64,000 nt of DNA from Acanthornis magna. Its lineage: Eukaryota; Chordata; Aves; Passeriformes; Acanthizidae. Under the pieces are notes generated by a model that was not told where the DNA came from, did not search any database, and worked only from the letters and a program-made list of their open reading frames with translations. Location: NCBI GenBank assembly GCA_036785705.1, contig JAWUZG010000158.1:248001-312000 (forward strand). The letters are read 5' to 3'. This document shows positions 25,124 through 37,453 of the stretch, in pieces. The translations under genes were made by a program, and so were the position numbers. Every line of letters begins with the position of its first letter. Position 1 is the stretch's first letter.

Positions 25124-25200
25124 CCCTTGGCGCCTATATCTGTGGTCATGCAGCGTGGCCCTTCCTCTTTCACCCCTGGATCCCTTGAAGGAATAAGTGC

Positions 25201-25939
25201 CTTTGGAACATGTCCAGGTGACTGAGTCCTCTGGAGTTCTGTGTTCCTGATAACGCTGAGCCTGTCAAAGGCTCTGGGGTGTGTGTGTCTGTGCTGCCCA
25301 TCAGCACGGGTGATAGAAAAGGTACCTGCACACTGTAGAATGCAGCGGCCGGGAGGGTCTGTCAGGGAATTGGGACGCTCTTGGATCATGCAGGAGACCA
25401 TATCTCACCCCAGCACTGCCCCCGTGTTCGTGTCCCTCCTAAGAGCAGGGCAGAGCTGGGACACACAGCTGGGCTGGCACTCAGGTGCTGCACGGAGAAG
25501 GCTCCGGGGTTCCCTGCTCTCAGAATGGCCGGTGAAGGTGGTGCAGCCAGGGAATTCCCTCTCCAGAGGAACAGTTTCAGGTCTCAGTGAGCTGATAGGA
25601 TGGCAGGCCTGAAGCTCCAGATTCTCACCTAGGGAAATCTTTCAAAACTTTCAAGTTCCTGGAAAAGCCTCAGTGGCAAATGCTGGAATTTCCCTGCGTT
25701 GTTCTAATCCTTACACCTTATTTTTTTCTCTGGCATGGGGATTTCACTCCTTCTTGCTCTGTCCCTCAATATTAGTGCTGGTGCTCATTGTCCGTGGGCA
25801 TTCTCATCAGTGCTGTGCAAATCCTGTGTTTCCTGTTTCCTGCAGCATTTTGACTTTCTCAGCCGTAATGCTCAGAAAATCAGCACAAGATTGCACATAA
25901 ATTATGGCTTTACCTCATTATTGGAATAGACCAAACCCA
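25201..25939. other. Flank of the CCAAT block, no gene recognised
   Basis: Moderately GC-rich to 25.62 kb, then mixed. It may include more of the putative endogenous retroviral element, but I see no recognisable protease, polymerase or envelope motif. Confidence 0.35.
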
Positions 25940-26014
25940 TCGTATGGTTGGACTCAGTGATCCTTGTGGGTCCCTTCCAACTCAGGGTATTCTATGATTC
26001 TGTGGTTCTGTGGT
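25940..26014 (+). mobile_element. CR1 LINE 3'-end fragment
   Basis: TATGGTTGGACTCAGTGATC, then TTGTGGGTCCCTTCCAACTC and a terminal ATTCTATGATTCTGTGG with TTCTGTGG repeat. The repeated octamer tail is diagnostic of CR1 3' ends. Confidence 0.93.
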
Positions 26015-26400
26015 TATTACTAAACTGGAAAACCAAAATGCTGGAGAAATGGGAGAACTAGAAGAATTTAAAGTTACTTCCAGGTTATTTATATATTTAA
26101 AAAAAAATTCTTAATTTAATTTCTAATCTAAGCTTGCGTTAATTTTGTAAAGTATTTTGCTAAATGGTCCTGACATAATTTTGTTTTATTGTTATCATCC
26201 ATGGAAAACATATTTGTTACTTTGGCATTTTTGCAGCTCTGCCATGAAAAGCTCTGTCAGCTTCCTGTTCCATGGCACTGTTTTCCTCAGACAGACTTTT
26301 CTGCTCACGCCAATATTACAGAAATACAAATAGTGATGGGAGCAGTGGATGTTTCCTCATCCTACAAGTAATGAGTGTGTCAGTGCTTTTCCACCTTAAA

Positions 26401-26438
26401 ATCCTTCTCTTCCAAATCCTTCTTTTCCAAATCCTTGC
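26401..26438. repeat. 15-bp tandem repeat, 2.5 copies
   Basis: ATCCTTCTCTTCCAA is followed by a copy with one change and then a partial third, ATCCTTGCC. Confidence 0.9.
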
Positions 26439-26619
26439 CACTTCTCCATGGAATCATTTTGTTCAGTGGCCATCCTGGAGAGGCTCTGTGTGCGTGCTGG
26501 CTCCTGGATCTCCGTTTCAGAGCTGTGCTTGCACACAGCCAGCTGTACCAACCCTGCTTCCATGCCATTCTCCTCAGCCTCCAGCCCACATGGGAACCTT
26601 CATGGCTATAGGAATGAAG

Positions 26620-26818
26620 GCATCAGGTTGGATATTAGGGGAAAATCGATTCACTGAAAAATGGCTAAGCACTGGCACAGGCTGTGGTGGAGTCACAAAG
26701 GAGCAGAGGTGGCACTCCGTGGTATGGTTTGGTGGGCATGGAGATATTCAAAGGTTGGACTTGGTGATCTTGGAGGTTCTGTCCAGCCTTACTGACTCTG
26801 GGATTCCATGATTGGGAT
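26620..26818 (+). mobile_element. CR1 LINE 3'-end fragment (distinct subfamily)
   Basis: Contains AGGTTGGATATTAGGGGAAA, a block for the 'GGCACAGGCTGTGGTGGAGT' segment, then GGTATGGTTTGGTGGGCATG and GGTTGGACTTGGTGATCTTG, ending in ATTCCATGATTG. The 'GGTTT.GTGGGCATGG' segment marks a subfamily different from the copies with 'GACACCTCCCACTG'. Confidence 0.88.
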
Positions 26819-27691
26819 TTGAGTGATGGAAGCTGTAGCCAGGCACCAAGAGAGCCACAGCTCCATGGGTGCAGCAGCAGGATTGGGATGGATTCCAGTG
26901 CCAAGTGTCACCTCCCAGCTCCCTCCCTGCCCCAGGCATGTTTCCAGCAGTCGGATGCTGCCCTTGGAGCAGCGTGTTTGGAGCCTGGCTGCCCCTGAGG
27001 GTGTGCCCTGTTTGACCCAGGCAGGGTGTCCAGGATGGGGAGTTGAGCCGAGAAGGCTCACAGATATTTTCTGTCCCAGGTACCCCCAAGAAGACCCTCC
27101 CTACACCCAGCACTGCTGCGAGGCTGTTGACTCATGTTCTTTGCCCACAGCAGTACCTGTTGGCACTTACGTCTGTGAGTGATTCAACTGACGGCGCGCT
27201 CCTCCCTCTCGCTTGTCACTGCACTGAAATGGGACATTCTGCATGTGGAAATTACAGGTTCCTTCGAGCTGTGCTCCCAGGGTGATTCACAGCACCACAC
27301 AACAGGCACTTGTTGAGGCACCGAGGGATGACTTCATCCCTTGCTGTTGTTTCAGCAGCAGAAAGAGGCTTTGTCTAGGATGGGCTTCTGATCCTTTACA
27401 TAGATTATTTTTTATCCTTTACATCACACTTGTCCGTGATCATCCTTTTTGGGTTGTTTTGAATCCATTAAAGCAGGAGACTAAGATATAGTTTGCATCT
27501 TCAATTTTCCACCGAATGCTGCAGGTCACTTCAATTTCCTTTGATGTTCTTGGGCCAGACACAAATGTTCTGAGCCACTTCTGCTTTGTATGACAGTGTG
27601 GAAAGTTGGGAGTTAACATCACCTATGGATGGGGTCAGGCACAGAGCTGACAGACAGGGATACAACTGCACATTGCCTTGAGCAGTCAGGA

Positions 27692-27770
27692 ACAGAATCC
27701 CAGGATGGGCACGGCTGGAAGGGTCCCCTGGTCCCCCCAGCCTGCCCAGGCAGGGCCAGGTGAGCAGCAG
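27692..27770 (-). mobile_element. CR1 LINE 3'-end fragment (short)
   Basis: GAATCCCAGGATGGGCACGG, then CTGGAAGGGTCCCCTGG, read as the reverse complement of the CR1 terminus. Confidence 0.7.
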
Positions 27771-27861
27771 GGACAAATTGGTGGGGTGGGATGAATCTCT
27801 GGTGTGGCACAGAAGCTGCACAGGTTGAGTCAGCACTGCAGACTCGGGTGGCTTCAGAGGA

Positions 27862-28012
27862 GCAAGGCCATGGCTGTCACCCATGGCTGTCACCCCATGC
27901 AGTGCAGGGACAGACACAGGGCAGGTGGCACAGCTTGGTGTGAGCAAGGCCATGGCTGTCACCCTGTGCAGTGCAGGGACAGACACAGGGTAGGTGACAT
28001 GGCTCGGTGTGA
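27862..28012. repeat. Tandem duplication of a 69-bp unit
   Basis: Both units begin GCAAGGCCATGGCTGTCACC, at 27862 and 27944, and share TGCAGTGCAGGGACAGACAC and the ending GGTGTGA. The first copy also carries a 13-base internal duplication (ATGGCTGTCACCC), which makes its length 82. Confidence 0.9.
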
Positions 28013-28019
28013 CCACAGC

Positions 28020-29494
28020 AGCCACTCTGCCTGAGCAAAAGCTGCTTGATGAAATGTGCTTCACGGTGACTCTGAAGACCGAAATGTTTCCAGCTCGGAT
28101 AGGACATTTTCAATTCAAAATGAGGTTATCTTTTCGTGGGGTGATAATTAGTGACCCAAAGGGCTGTGCCGGTGATTTGTGGGATGTTTGTGTATCAGTG
28201 GAGCTTTTCCCAGGCACTCAGGCAGCTCCTTGGGAGAGCTGTAACCCAACCCCAAACACCGCTCCTTAGTCAGCAGCTCTGCCTCAAGAACTGACATCCA
28301 GAGACAAGGGGAGAAAGCAAATCCACCTTTTTATTCAGTGCCAAGGATTTCGTAACAGATGAAAAGCTGCCACACAGCATCTGTCTGCCCCAGCCTGAGC
28401 ATCTCCTCGTGTGCTAAGAAAAGAACGTGGAACTTGTGTCTGAGATCCACCTGAGTGATACTGCCCCAAATTTCCATTGCTGCAGGAAACTCTATTGCCA
28501 AATATGCATAGACACAGACCAAAATACCCCAGGAAAACATTCCCAGGGGAAAAAGTCTTTAATTTACCTTGAGAGGCTGAATCTCAAATAGTTCTCCCAA
28601 GGATTACCTTTTCTTAAATGTAATGATGGTTCAAGCATGAAAATTATAAAAATCTTGGCTCCAAAACCTGAAGTTTTGGGGTATCTGTAATAAGTTGTGG
28701 GTACCAAATGAGCCTCTCTACAGCACTGCCCAGTGCAATGCTGTCCTGGGTTTTTCCCTTTAGTAAGGAAAAGGTGTCCCTCCCTACAAGAAGGCATTGA
28801 GGAGTCCATTAGCAAAAATTCCTGAATGGAAATTGCTCAGGGACAGGGACAAGAAGGGAAACAATTTTAATTTTTAATATGAAATAGAAAATGATTACAT
28901 TCTAATATCTGTACTAACATTTATCTTGTGATGACAGTCATCCTTGGAACAAGTTCTATTTTCCCTCCAAGTCGTCCTGTCTTTGTGGGAATTTTTCCAA
29001 CCCAGAGTGTGTTACAGCACACATCTCCTTAAAGGTTAGATCCCTTTGCCTTCTGCTGGAAATGTACCCCCGATCATTGCCGACCACGTTTTGTGCAGAT
29101 CCAATGTGCTGCTGCCACCAGATGGCCCTTGTGGTGGCTCTGGTGGGAAAATCAGCACAGGAGCTCTCCAAGGCAGAGCGTTCAAATCAATTTAAAGGCA
29201 GAACACTATTTACAAACAAGGATTTTGCATAACAAGGGCCTGCTTTCTTTGCCAGTTGGATTCTGTGAGAGCTGATATGCAGTGTTTCACCAAGCAGCAC
29301 ATTCGCTGTGGCAGCTGGGAAGGGATGCTGTGGATGTGCAGACCTTGACAAGAATTCTTCCTAATTTTGCTCCAAACAGAGCAAGGTGAAGAGCAGAGTG
29401 TCTGAATTACAGTTTTGCTGACCTTGAGTTCACGAGATTCTGGAACTGCCCTGAAGTGCAATCTTGATGAATAATACCATCAGCACCTTTCTGA
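28020..29494. other. Intergenic, no gene recognised
   Basis: Short overlapping open frames only. No repeat family was recognised. Confidence 0.4.
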
Positions 29495-29632
29495 CACAAA
29501 ATAAAAAGGAAAATGAAAAATAAAAATAGAGGAAGAGGGAAGGGGAGGAGAAGGGAAAGATGAAGGAAGGGAAGCAGGAGCAGGGAGAGGGGGAAAAAGG
29601 AAGGAAAAAAAAACAAAAGGGAAAAAAGTCTC
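29495..29632. repeat. Polypurine tract on the plus strand
   Basis: About 138 bases are nearly all A and G, with AGGAAG, GGGAAGGGGAGG and AAAAAGGAAGG blocks and only a few pyrimidines. Mirror-type polypurine runs can adopt triplex (H-DNA) structure. Confidence 0.9.
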
Positions 29633-32600
29633 TTGTCAGGTTACAGCTGTGGTTGCAGAAAGCAGAACAAGGGCTTTGTCAGCTTCACTTTTAAATTTGA
29701 ATATGACAGAGATGCATCTCTTTTTGTCAGGAGCTCTCTGAAATGGGAACGAACACCCAGGCAAAGGTCTGTGTGATTTCCTGAGCTCTGCTTTTGCTTT
29801 GGAGCCTGTTTGTTTTGGGTAAACGCTCCACGCTTGCCCTTGTAGCGAGTGTGGCAGAGGCAGTGGCAGAAATTCCGGGAGTTTAAAGGGGAAAAAACCA
29901 ACAGACGATAAGAGAAGCCAAAAAGGAATGAGCTAAACCTGCTCACAGTCATAGCTGAATTTTTTGAAAGCCCTTTTTGTTCCCAAGGATGTGTTTATTT
30001 CATTCTACATCAGAAATTCCTCGAGATCTATTTCAACTGTCAACTTATAGCCAGCATCAAACACAGAAGTGACACGGGGATGACTTTTTGACAGCCAGCT
30101 TTTGAAAAAACGTAGCTGCAAAGTGAGTTTTTTGCAATGTGAAAGAGTCTTTCCAGGCCACACATTAAAGTAATGGCAGAACGATGTTCCTCAACAGATC
30201 TGAGTAATACAAACACAATTACGAGATCTTTTCTTTACATTCCTTTTTGGAAAATATCTTTTTCAGGTGACAGGCAGACCCAAACATTAATAATGCATCT
30301 TTTCCCTGTAGTAACTCGGCGAGTCAATGCAGTGAGAGACTTTTAAATGCTGGATCACTGACAGGCAAAACCAAGCTCACCATCCCCAGCCTGTCATAGG
30401 ATTCCTCAAAGATTGGTTTCAAGATCACTCACCCCAAAGTATTTGATTAGTGCCACTTGTGTGCTTCAGTAAAGAGCTACTCACATGAATTAATTCAAGA
30501 TACAGAGGATACTTCTTGATTACATGGGGCAGAGAAATACAGAGCTCAGTACAATAAAAGGCTTTATACGGGGATCAGGATTACCTTTTCCTTGTGGGAA
30601 TGGATCAGATTTATCACATAATTTAAACTGCACCTTCTCTGCTAAGGAGGCATTTCTGAAGATAGAAATTCCCTTTGTTGTCAATACCGAGAAAAGAAAG
30701 TGTCCTGAACAGGCTGAGGATCAAAACACTTATGAAGAAAACTGAATTAACTCTTATGCCCATTCCAGAAGAGTGGGGCAGAGGTTTTAAAAGCTAAAAC
30801 ACTTCTTCAGTCCAAGTCCTCCCTTTGGGGTTTTGCCCTGGAGTGTCACAAACAGGGAGGGCCCCACACACGAAGGGAGGAATTTCCCAGAGGTCAGATC
30901 CTGCTGATTTTGCTGGGGTTTGGTCCTGGCTAAAACCAGAGATTGATACCATTTCCTTCTTTCCTGATATCTGGGTCCTTAAAAAGCTTCAGATTTTGTA
31001 AGCAGTCATTTTCACAGCTTTTGCCTGACTCGAGTGAAGGACGGTTCCAAGGAGCCTCAGGAGCAGCCGGGCCCTGCATTTCTGTGCCCTCTTGCACGGT
31101 GTGGCCTCCCAGGGATGCTCTCCGAGGCTGCCTGAGCAGCACAAACCCCACAGAATGCGGCAGCTGAGGAGCCTGAGCACGGCACTTTATCTTTGTGCGA
31201 TTGCTGTTCCTCGGGAAATCATCTGCAGCAAGTCACCCCAGAGAGCTGGAGCTCAGGGGAGCCCTCAGCAGTTTGTCATGAGCTCCCAGTTAGCCCATTC
31301 CAGACTTTTAACAAGCCTAAAATCTCAGCTCCTGCTGCGGGACTGGGAATAAACTACATTTGTCATTTGTGCTAAGGACTTATTTGATATGGAGTTTCTC
31401 CTTGTGCTCTAAGAGCCTGCCCAAGGGGAAGCCTCTGAACAGCTGATTAACACTTTGCTGCTCTCAGAGCTGGTTCAGATCATTACTCTCCTCTGGATTA
31501 ACGACCTGGTTTAATTTTGACAAAGTAACATGCACAAAGAGACTTATGAAAAATGTACTTTTTGTACTGCATTTCCAGAATTTACATCTCCATCTCTTCT
31601 TTGTAGCAGCACTTTCCCTCTTTGCTTTTCCTTTCGAGTAGAATTCCAATTCATCTTTAGAGCGAATCAAGTTCCTTTTGCCTCCAGCTGCTCATTGACA
31701 GGGGCAGTTCTGGAAGTTCCTTTGTCTTAGAAAAGCTGTTCCCTCTGCCAGTCTGTAATCCCCACCTAAGTGTTCACTGAGCAGTTTGCTGGCACAGTGT
31801 TTTGTCATTCCCTATGACAAATTTTCAGGCTGTGATACAGCCCCCTCTTGAGAGAACCCCAAAGCTTCCAAAAACAAGTACATATCTTTCTTTTTTTTCT
31901 TTTTTTTTTAACATTTCGACTGAAAACACTTCCAGAAGTTACAGCATTTCTCTCAGATCTCTAAAGAGAGTGGGATCAATGCTTTTTAAGAGTCCTGATC
32001 CCAGTGGAACCTTGATTCACCAGCACACCGAGAGCTCTGTTTGTATGGCCAACCAGCAAGAGAATGGGGCTGCACCACGTTCATGTGGAGCTTTTGAACT
32101 GTGATCTTTTAATAGTAACAGGGAATGTGCAACAAAAGGCACCAATCCATAAGGACAGCATCCCCTTGGGCTGGATTCCCCCTGCCCAGTGCCTCGCAGT
32201 CCTTGCTTATGCAAGACCAGAAAAAAGGCAATCATGAAGTAGCAGACACACTTTTCCATGGCAGCTTGGACAGAAACGACTGTGTCACCTTTAACCCTTC
32301 CCAGAGCTGAGCAGAGCTGAACTCCGTGGCTCTGGGGCAGCTCAGAGGGAGGCAGCAGGAGCTGCACACAGCGGAGCAGCTGCTGGAGGAGCTGCTGAGA
32401 TGATCTCCCAGGCTGAGATGGCAAATACAGACTGTTCCTCAGGACACAGCCCAGCAGCAGCGCCTGCCACCCCTCTGTGCTTCCCAGCACCATCAAAGGG
32501 AAGGGATAAGAAAAGGGATAAGAAAAGGTTGATCCTGCCTGACCTCAGCATTTTCTTGTTCGGCTTTTCATTTCCTGATTTGGAATCTTTACCTAAGACA

Positions 32601-33689
32601 CCTTGAGGTTTAGTGCTGTTCCTTTGGACAAGAAGCAATTGGAATTGATTTGTCCATTCTGTGATGTGCTTTTCTTTTTTGGAAAAGGATAGAAGAGTTT
32701 CCAGTCTGAATTTGCAAATCTATTTTTAAGTCTTGCTGCAAATAAAATGAAAGAACTTAAATTTCCCTCAGCTGTTGTCAGCGATAAAGCCAGGGGGTGA
32801 TTTTTCCTCCTTTTGTACAAATGAAATGTTATTTCTCCTTCTCTTCACACGTGTATATTTATATACAGAGTGATATATTACCAGTTTCTCTCAAGAAAAA
32901 AAGGATATGGTAGGAATCTGAACAACTGCAGACTAATGAGAGTGAAATACAGTGAGTCAGAGCAAACCTGGGCTCTTCTAATTGCTCTGGTACAAATATA
33001 CCTTAATGACCACAGGATCAAAAATATACCCCTTTAATCATAGCCCAATTTTATTTGCTCATGCCCTGTTTTAGTTAATGACAGCCTGAATTAACATTGC
33101 CCTTTTCTACCTGCTATGATACATTAAAATGTTATATTTTTGTGTGCTGATCTTATCAGCAGATAGTGCAGCTGTCCTGGGGGTGCTGCACAATTCGAAA
33201 AAGCAGTGAAATGCTCCACAGCACCATTAAAACCATAGGAACATATCCATTAAAAGGGGGTCTGGATACATGGAAGGTGGGGAACCCAAGCCTGCAGGAT
33301 TTCTGTGTAGCTGCAGTTTATATGAAATTAGTAAATACGGTTTTTCCTTCAAGTTTTTTTGATGACAAACACATACACAGTATGGTATGTGCTGCTTTCA
33401 AATTGTTTGTGCTTTTATCCATTGGATTCAGATGGAATGAACAGGATACATACTGGAAATATGATTAGGTACTGATTTTTCAGGATGTTCCCCCCCTCAC
33501 ACCCCCCTTGTCTTTTTTAAATTTAAACTTCCCTTGGAAGGCAGAATTATTTTCCTAATGTAAAAAATATTATTGTGCCATCCAGGTGAGTTTCTGCTCC
33601 TGGCATTCTTGGAAGCAACATGCCAGTTACAGAAGTGAAAAGAGAACAAGAAATTAATGATAAAAATCCTTGTTTTTCATCAGTGGAGG
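29633..33689. other. Intergenic, no gene recognised
   Basis: Mixed sequence with open frames up to 159 codons (minus strand, 32.0-32.5 kb), without recognisable domains. Two GGGATAAGAAAA units lie in tandem at 32503-32526. Confidence 0.4.
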
Positions 33690-33842
33690 TGTCAAACTTA
33701 AAATGGCTGTGGCAGGAGAATTGGGGCAATGCTCTCAGGCATGGGGGGATTGTTGGGGGTCTGTGCAGAGCCAGGACTGCATGGTCCTTGTGGATCCCTT
33801 CCAACTCAGGATTTTCTATGAAATATCCTATGGTTCTATGAA
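33690..33842 (+). mobile_element. CR1 LINE 3'-end fragment
   Basis: Contains CATGGTCCTTGTGGATCCCT, TCCAACTCAGGATTTTCTAT and a TATGGTTCTATGA tail. It resembles the 25.94 kb copy. Confidence 0.88.
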
Positions 33843-36329
33843 AAGAAATCCGTATTTCTGAGGACTTGGTACTTTATCACAGTTGCTTAGTCTGACCTTT
33901 CTCTAATTTCTGTTCCCATGGATGTTTAAAAAAGAACAGAATATGATCTGATTTTCGTGTTTCCTCGTAATGTTATTCCGAAAAGCAGTGTTTACTGAAA
34001 TTGCCAAGATAATTCAGTCTAAGTAGGGATATGGTAAGCATGGAAAAACTGACTCTGACCAATTAAAGCATAGAAAAATATTAGAATGGAAATGTATGGA
34101 ATCAAAATGGAATAAAATGTCTTAAAATGGAAAACAGTGGGCGAACTTGACTCTGGCAGCATAGGTAATTATTCATTAAAGTGATGTTTTTTAAAAAAAC
34201 AAAGAAACACACAAAAAACTCCAACAGTTTTCCAAGAGCAAGTTTTCTTATTAAGTTTTTATCCAGAAATGACTTGATGAAAACTTTGGTTTGGCTTTTT
34301 ATTTTCCACTGGAATGCTGGTACTTGGTATTTTATTGCTTCACAAGCTCATGAAAGCAGCACATTGCAATGAAATCCTGGAATCACAAGGAATGGTGATG
34401 GAACATGGAATCAGCTATTTTAGCATTGTTATTTCTCCTTGTTTCCAGGGAATTTCTGAAGCTCTCATTTTGGGAGGGGTTTATTTGTTTACTTTCTTCT
34501 TTCACTGCTGAGCTTCCCAAGCTGATGCCAAGGCTGTGGTTTTTGTCCCTCTACTTTTCATCTTTCTGTAACAGGAAGTGTTTTCTGCTGGCATCTTTCT
34601 GCTCTTGCCTCAGGTATTTGGTACTGCAGCATGAATTCATCTCCTTCAGTCACAGTTTATTCCACAACTCAAAATATGATGTGTTAATAAAAGGTGGCCT
34701 TAATTCCAACTCTGATTTGGCTCAGCTAAGCACCAAGAGATGATTTTCTGCACCATTTATAAAATAACTTCTTTAATTAATGAAGACCAATTACAGCTGT
34801 ACTCCAAATTTCATTATATTTATTGTTGGAGTTATAAGTTCAATCTAGTCGCTTTTTAAAAATTACTTCCCACTTTCACAGAAAAATTCTTTCTGGCCTC
34901 ATTTGATTTCTCTCTGGAGAGTCCCACAGCCCCGAGTATCAGTGCCCAGCCCAGTGTGAGCCCTGCCCGTGGTGGCACTGCCACCCTGTCCCCTCCCAGT
35001 CCCCAAGGGCAGCAGGGAGCTCTATGAGCAGCACACACATTCCTTTGGAACCCAGCACTGAGTCTGCCTCTTTCCCCAAAGAAGCAATGCTAATTTATCC
35101 CTTTTATAGTAGGGATAGATCTATATCATTATTATTTATCCCTATTAAATTATCATTTTATGTCTGAGTTTCTTAATACCGTACATGAACAGAGCTTTTT
35201 ATTTTACAGGACACAAGGACACAGTCCTTTCCCAAGGACTCTGCACAAGAGGACACTTTTTTTTTCCCCTGCTAACATTCCCTGATATCACTTACCAAAA
35301 CAAGAGATATAAGCAGAAATCACCGAAACCTACAAAAGCACAAAGGAAATATTTAATGAAAGGCTCATTAGAGTGAAAGACTTGGTTGGAGTTGGGTACT
35401 TAGATGGATTAGTTCTGGACCACACTTTGCAGGCAAACCTCCAGATTAAGCTACAGGACCTGGAGGAGCCAATTTATCATTTCTTTCATAAATCAAAAGG
35501 CAATTCCTACAAACAGTAATGATCGGTCCACTCAGGATCAGACTCATAAAATTAAAATTGAACTTTCTGCTGCCTTGTGGAGATGCCTTAAAATACGGTC
35601 TGTACTTTTATCATGCTCAGCTTGGGATATTTCAAACACTTTAGGAGCTGGTCAGGGTAAGAACAGCTTAATTGTCCAAGTGCCATCAAATCCAGACAGG
35701 CACCGTGGGGTGGATCAAGCCAGGAGGCTCCAGGGCTGACCTGAGAGAGGGTCAGGTATTCTCCCTTTTTGAAAGAGAGCTTGAGGTACATAGATCAAGT
35801 CTAAATACATTCCATTTAACTAAGGAAAATGTGTAATATGATCATATTTTACAAGAGATTATCATGAAAAAGATTTGTGGTAGGAAAAGGCACGAGGAAG
35901 TTTCATGCCTTTAAGTAGAAATCAAATAAACTGTTAAAAGAAATAAGAGTCAGGTCTTAAAAGTGTGTTATGTTTAACCAGGAGAGGGAAAAAAGCAAGC
36001 CCAAACCCCACAGTTCCTAAAAGACTTCAGGTCTTTATGACTGTGCTTTCTCTTCTTTCTTATTTAATGCCTCCGAGTCAGGTCTCACTCTCACAGGCAT
36101 TATATGGCTGATGGGGGCCATGGTTCTGGCCAGTGGTGGGATTCCTATTTCCTTCTTTCTCCCAGGAATCTCCAAAGTGTGCAGCAAATGGGCGCCCAAG
36201 ATGTTGTTTTTTGTGGTATTGTTCAGCACTGTTGGGGGTCCTGAGCACATGGAATGGGATCAGGAACATTTGTCCTGCTTGGGACACCAGGAGAGGGGAC
36301 ACACGTGTTAAATACGGGGGGTGAAAGGG
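33843..36329. other. Intergenic, no gene recognised
   Basis: AT-rich to 35.9 kb. There is no open frame above 112 codons and none with a known domain. 36.21-36.33 kb may be the diverged 5' part of the following CR1 copy. Confidence 0.4.
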
Positions 36330-36588
36330 GCTTGGACCTAAAATCAAAAGAGGAGACATTTAGATGAGATGTTAGGAAGAAATTCTTCCCTATGAGGGTG
36401 GGCAGGCCCTGGCACACATTCCCAGAGAAGCTGTGGCTGCCCCTGGATCCCTGGCAGTGTCCAAGGCCAGGCTGGACAGGGCTTGGAACAGCCTGGGACA
36501 GTGGGAGGTGTCCCTGCCATGGCAGGGGTGGCACTGGGTGGGTTTTAAGGTCACTCCAAACCCAAACCATTCTGTGATTCTGTGACCT
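36330..36588 (+). mobile_element. CR1 LINE 3'-end fragment
   Basis: Reads GTTAGGAAGAAATTCTTCCC, TGAGGGTGGGCAGGCCCTGG, AGAGAAGCTGTGGCTGCCCC, the 'GTGGGAGGTGTCCCTGCCAT' block and ends ATTCTGTGATTCTGTGA. It is nearly collinear with the 56.6 kb copy. Confidence 0.96.
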
Positions 36589-37074
36589 ACACATAAACTC
36601 CAGCAACAGGATAAACTTGAATAGCAGGATAAAATTCCTTAGTGTCTAAACACAGCAACAGAACCAAGAAGTGAGGGAGAGAATTAAGGAGGTAGGGGGG
36701 AAACTAAGAGAGAAATGCAACCAAGAAAGAAGTGGCTTCGAAGAGAATTTTAAGAGAGAGATGGAGGGCAGAGTTAAGATTGAGCACAAATCACTGCATG
36801 ACTTCTGGATCCTTGTTTTTTTATATTACACCGACCTAATTAATTTTACATAGAAAAATATGTATCAGAGGCTTTTTCCTGGTCTTATCTTCCTTTGAAA
36901 AAAATCGTTTCAGCTGTTTGCTCAGCCATGGCATTATTAGCTACACCAAACCACTTTTGAAACAGTGACATTTTGTGCTCAGCTTCCACACAGAACTATA
37001 ACCTTAACTGTGACAAACCACCTAAGTCAAGCAGCAGGTGCAAGAGGCAGGCTCTCAGAACGGGCCAGGCAAAC

Positions 37075-37260
37075 ACAGGACAGGAAGGGACCTCAGGGAT
37101 CATCCAGTGCAGCTCCTGGCCCTGCAGACACCCCAACAATCCCACCCTGTGCCTCCCTGAGAGCATTGTCCAGACGCTCCTGGAGCTGTGGCAGGCTCAA
37201 GGACCAGGACTGTGCCTGCTCTCTGTTGGGCATCAAACAGCACATGAGCCTGTGAGCACC
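37075..37260 (-). mobile_element. CR1 LINE 3'-end fragment
   Basis: GGAAGGGACCTCAGGGATCA, TCCAGTGCAGCTCCTGGCCC, CACCCCAACAATCCCACCCT and ACGCTCCTGGAGCTGTGGCA form the reverse complement of another CR1 subfamily, close to the 11.1 kb copy. Confidence 0.9.
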
Positions 37261-37384
37261 TGGGGTGGGAGTCTGAGTCTGGACTGGACTCTGCACACTC
37301 AAAAAGGGTCTTCTGTAGAGTATTGATTTGCCAGAAAATACCAAAAATTGAGACAGTCTAAGGTTTTTGTGAAGTGTAATGAGG

Positions 37385-37453
37385 TATTTTAGCAGGGAAG
37401 TTGGACTAGATGACCTCCAGAGTTCCCTTCCAACCCCAGCCTCTCTGTGATTT
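37385..37453 (+). mobile_element. CR1 LINE 3'-end fragment (very short)
   Basis: GGAAGTTGGACTAGATGACC, then TCCCTTCCAACCCCAGC and CTCTGTGATT, the terminal portion of CR1. Confidence 0.85.

Larger units (their letters stand above)
24720..25200. mobile_element. Probable LTR or LTR-derived promoter block with phased CCAAT and GC boxes
   Basis: Four ATTGG (inverted CCAAT) boxes begin at 24991, 25035, 25079 and 25119. Between them lie GC-box-like CCGCCC, CCACCCC and CCGCCTCC. A CCTATATC element follows at 25133 on the plus strand, and AATAAG occurs at about 25190. On the minus strand AATAAA occurs at 24734. Dense CCAAT and GC boxes in a short block far from any gene are typical of ERV U3 regions. 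I could not fix the LTR ends or a target duplication, so strand and boundaries are open. A standalone cellular promoter is the alternative. Confidence 0.4.
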
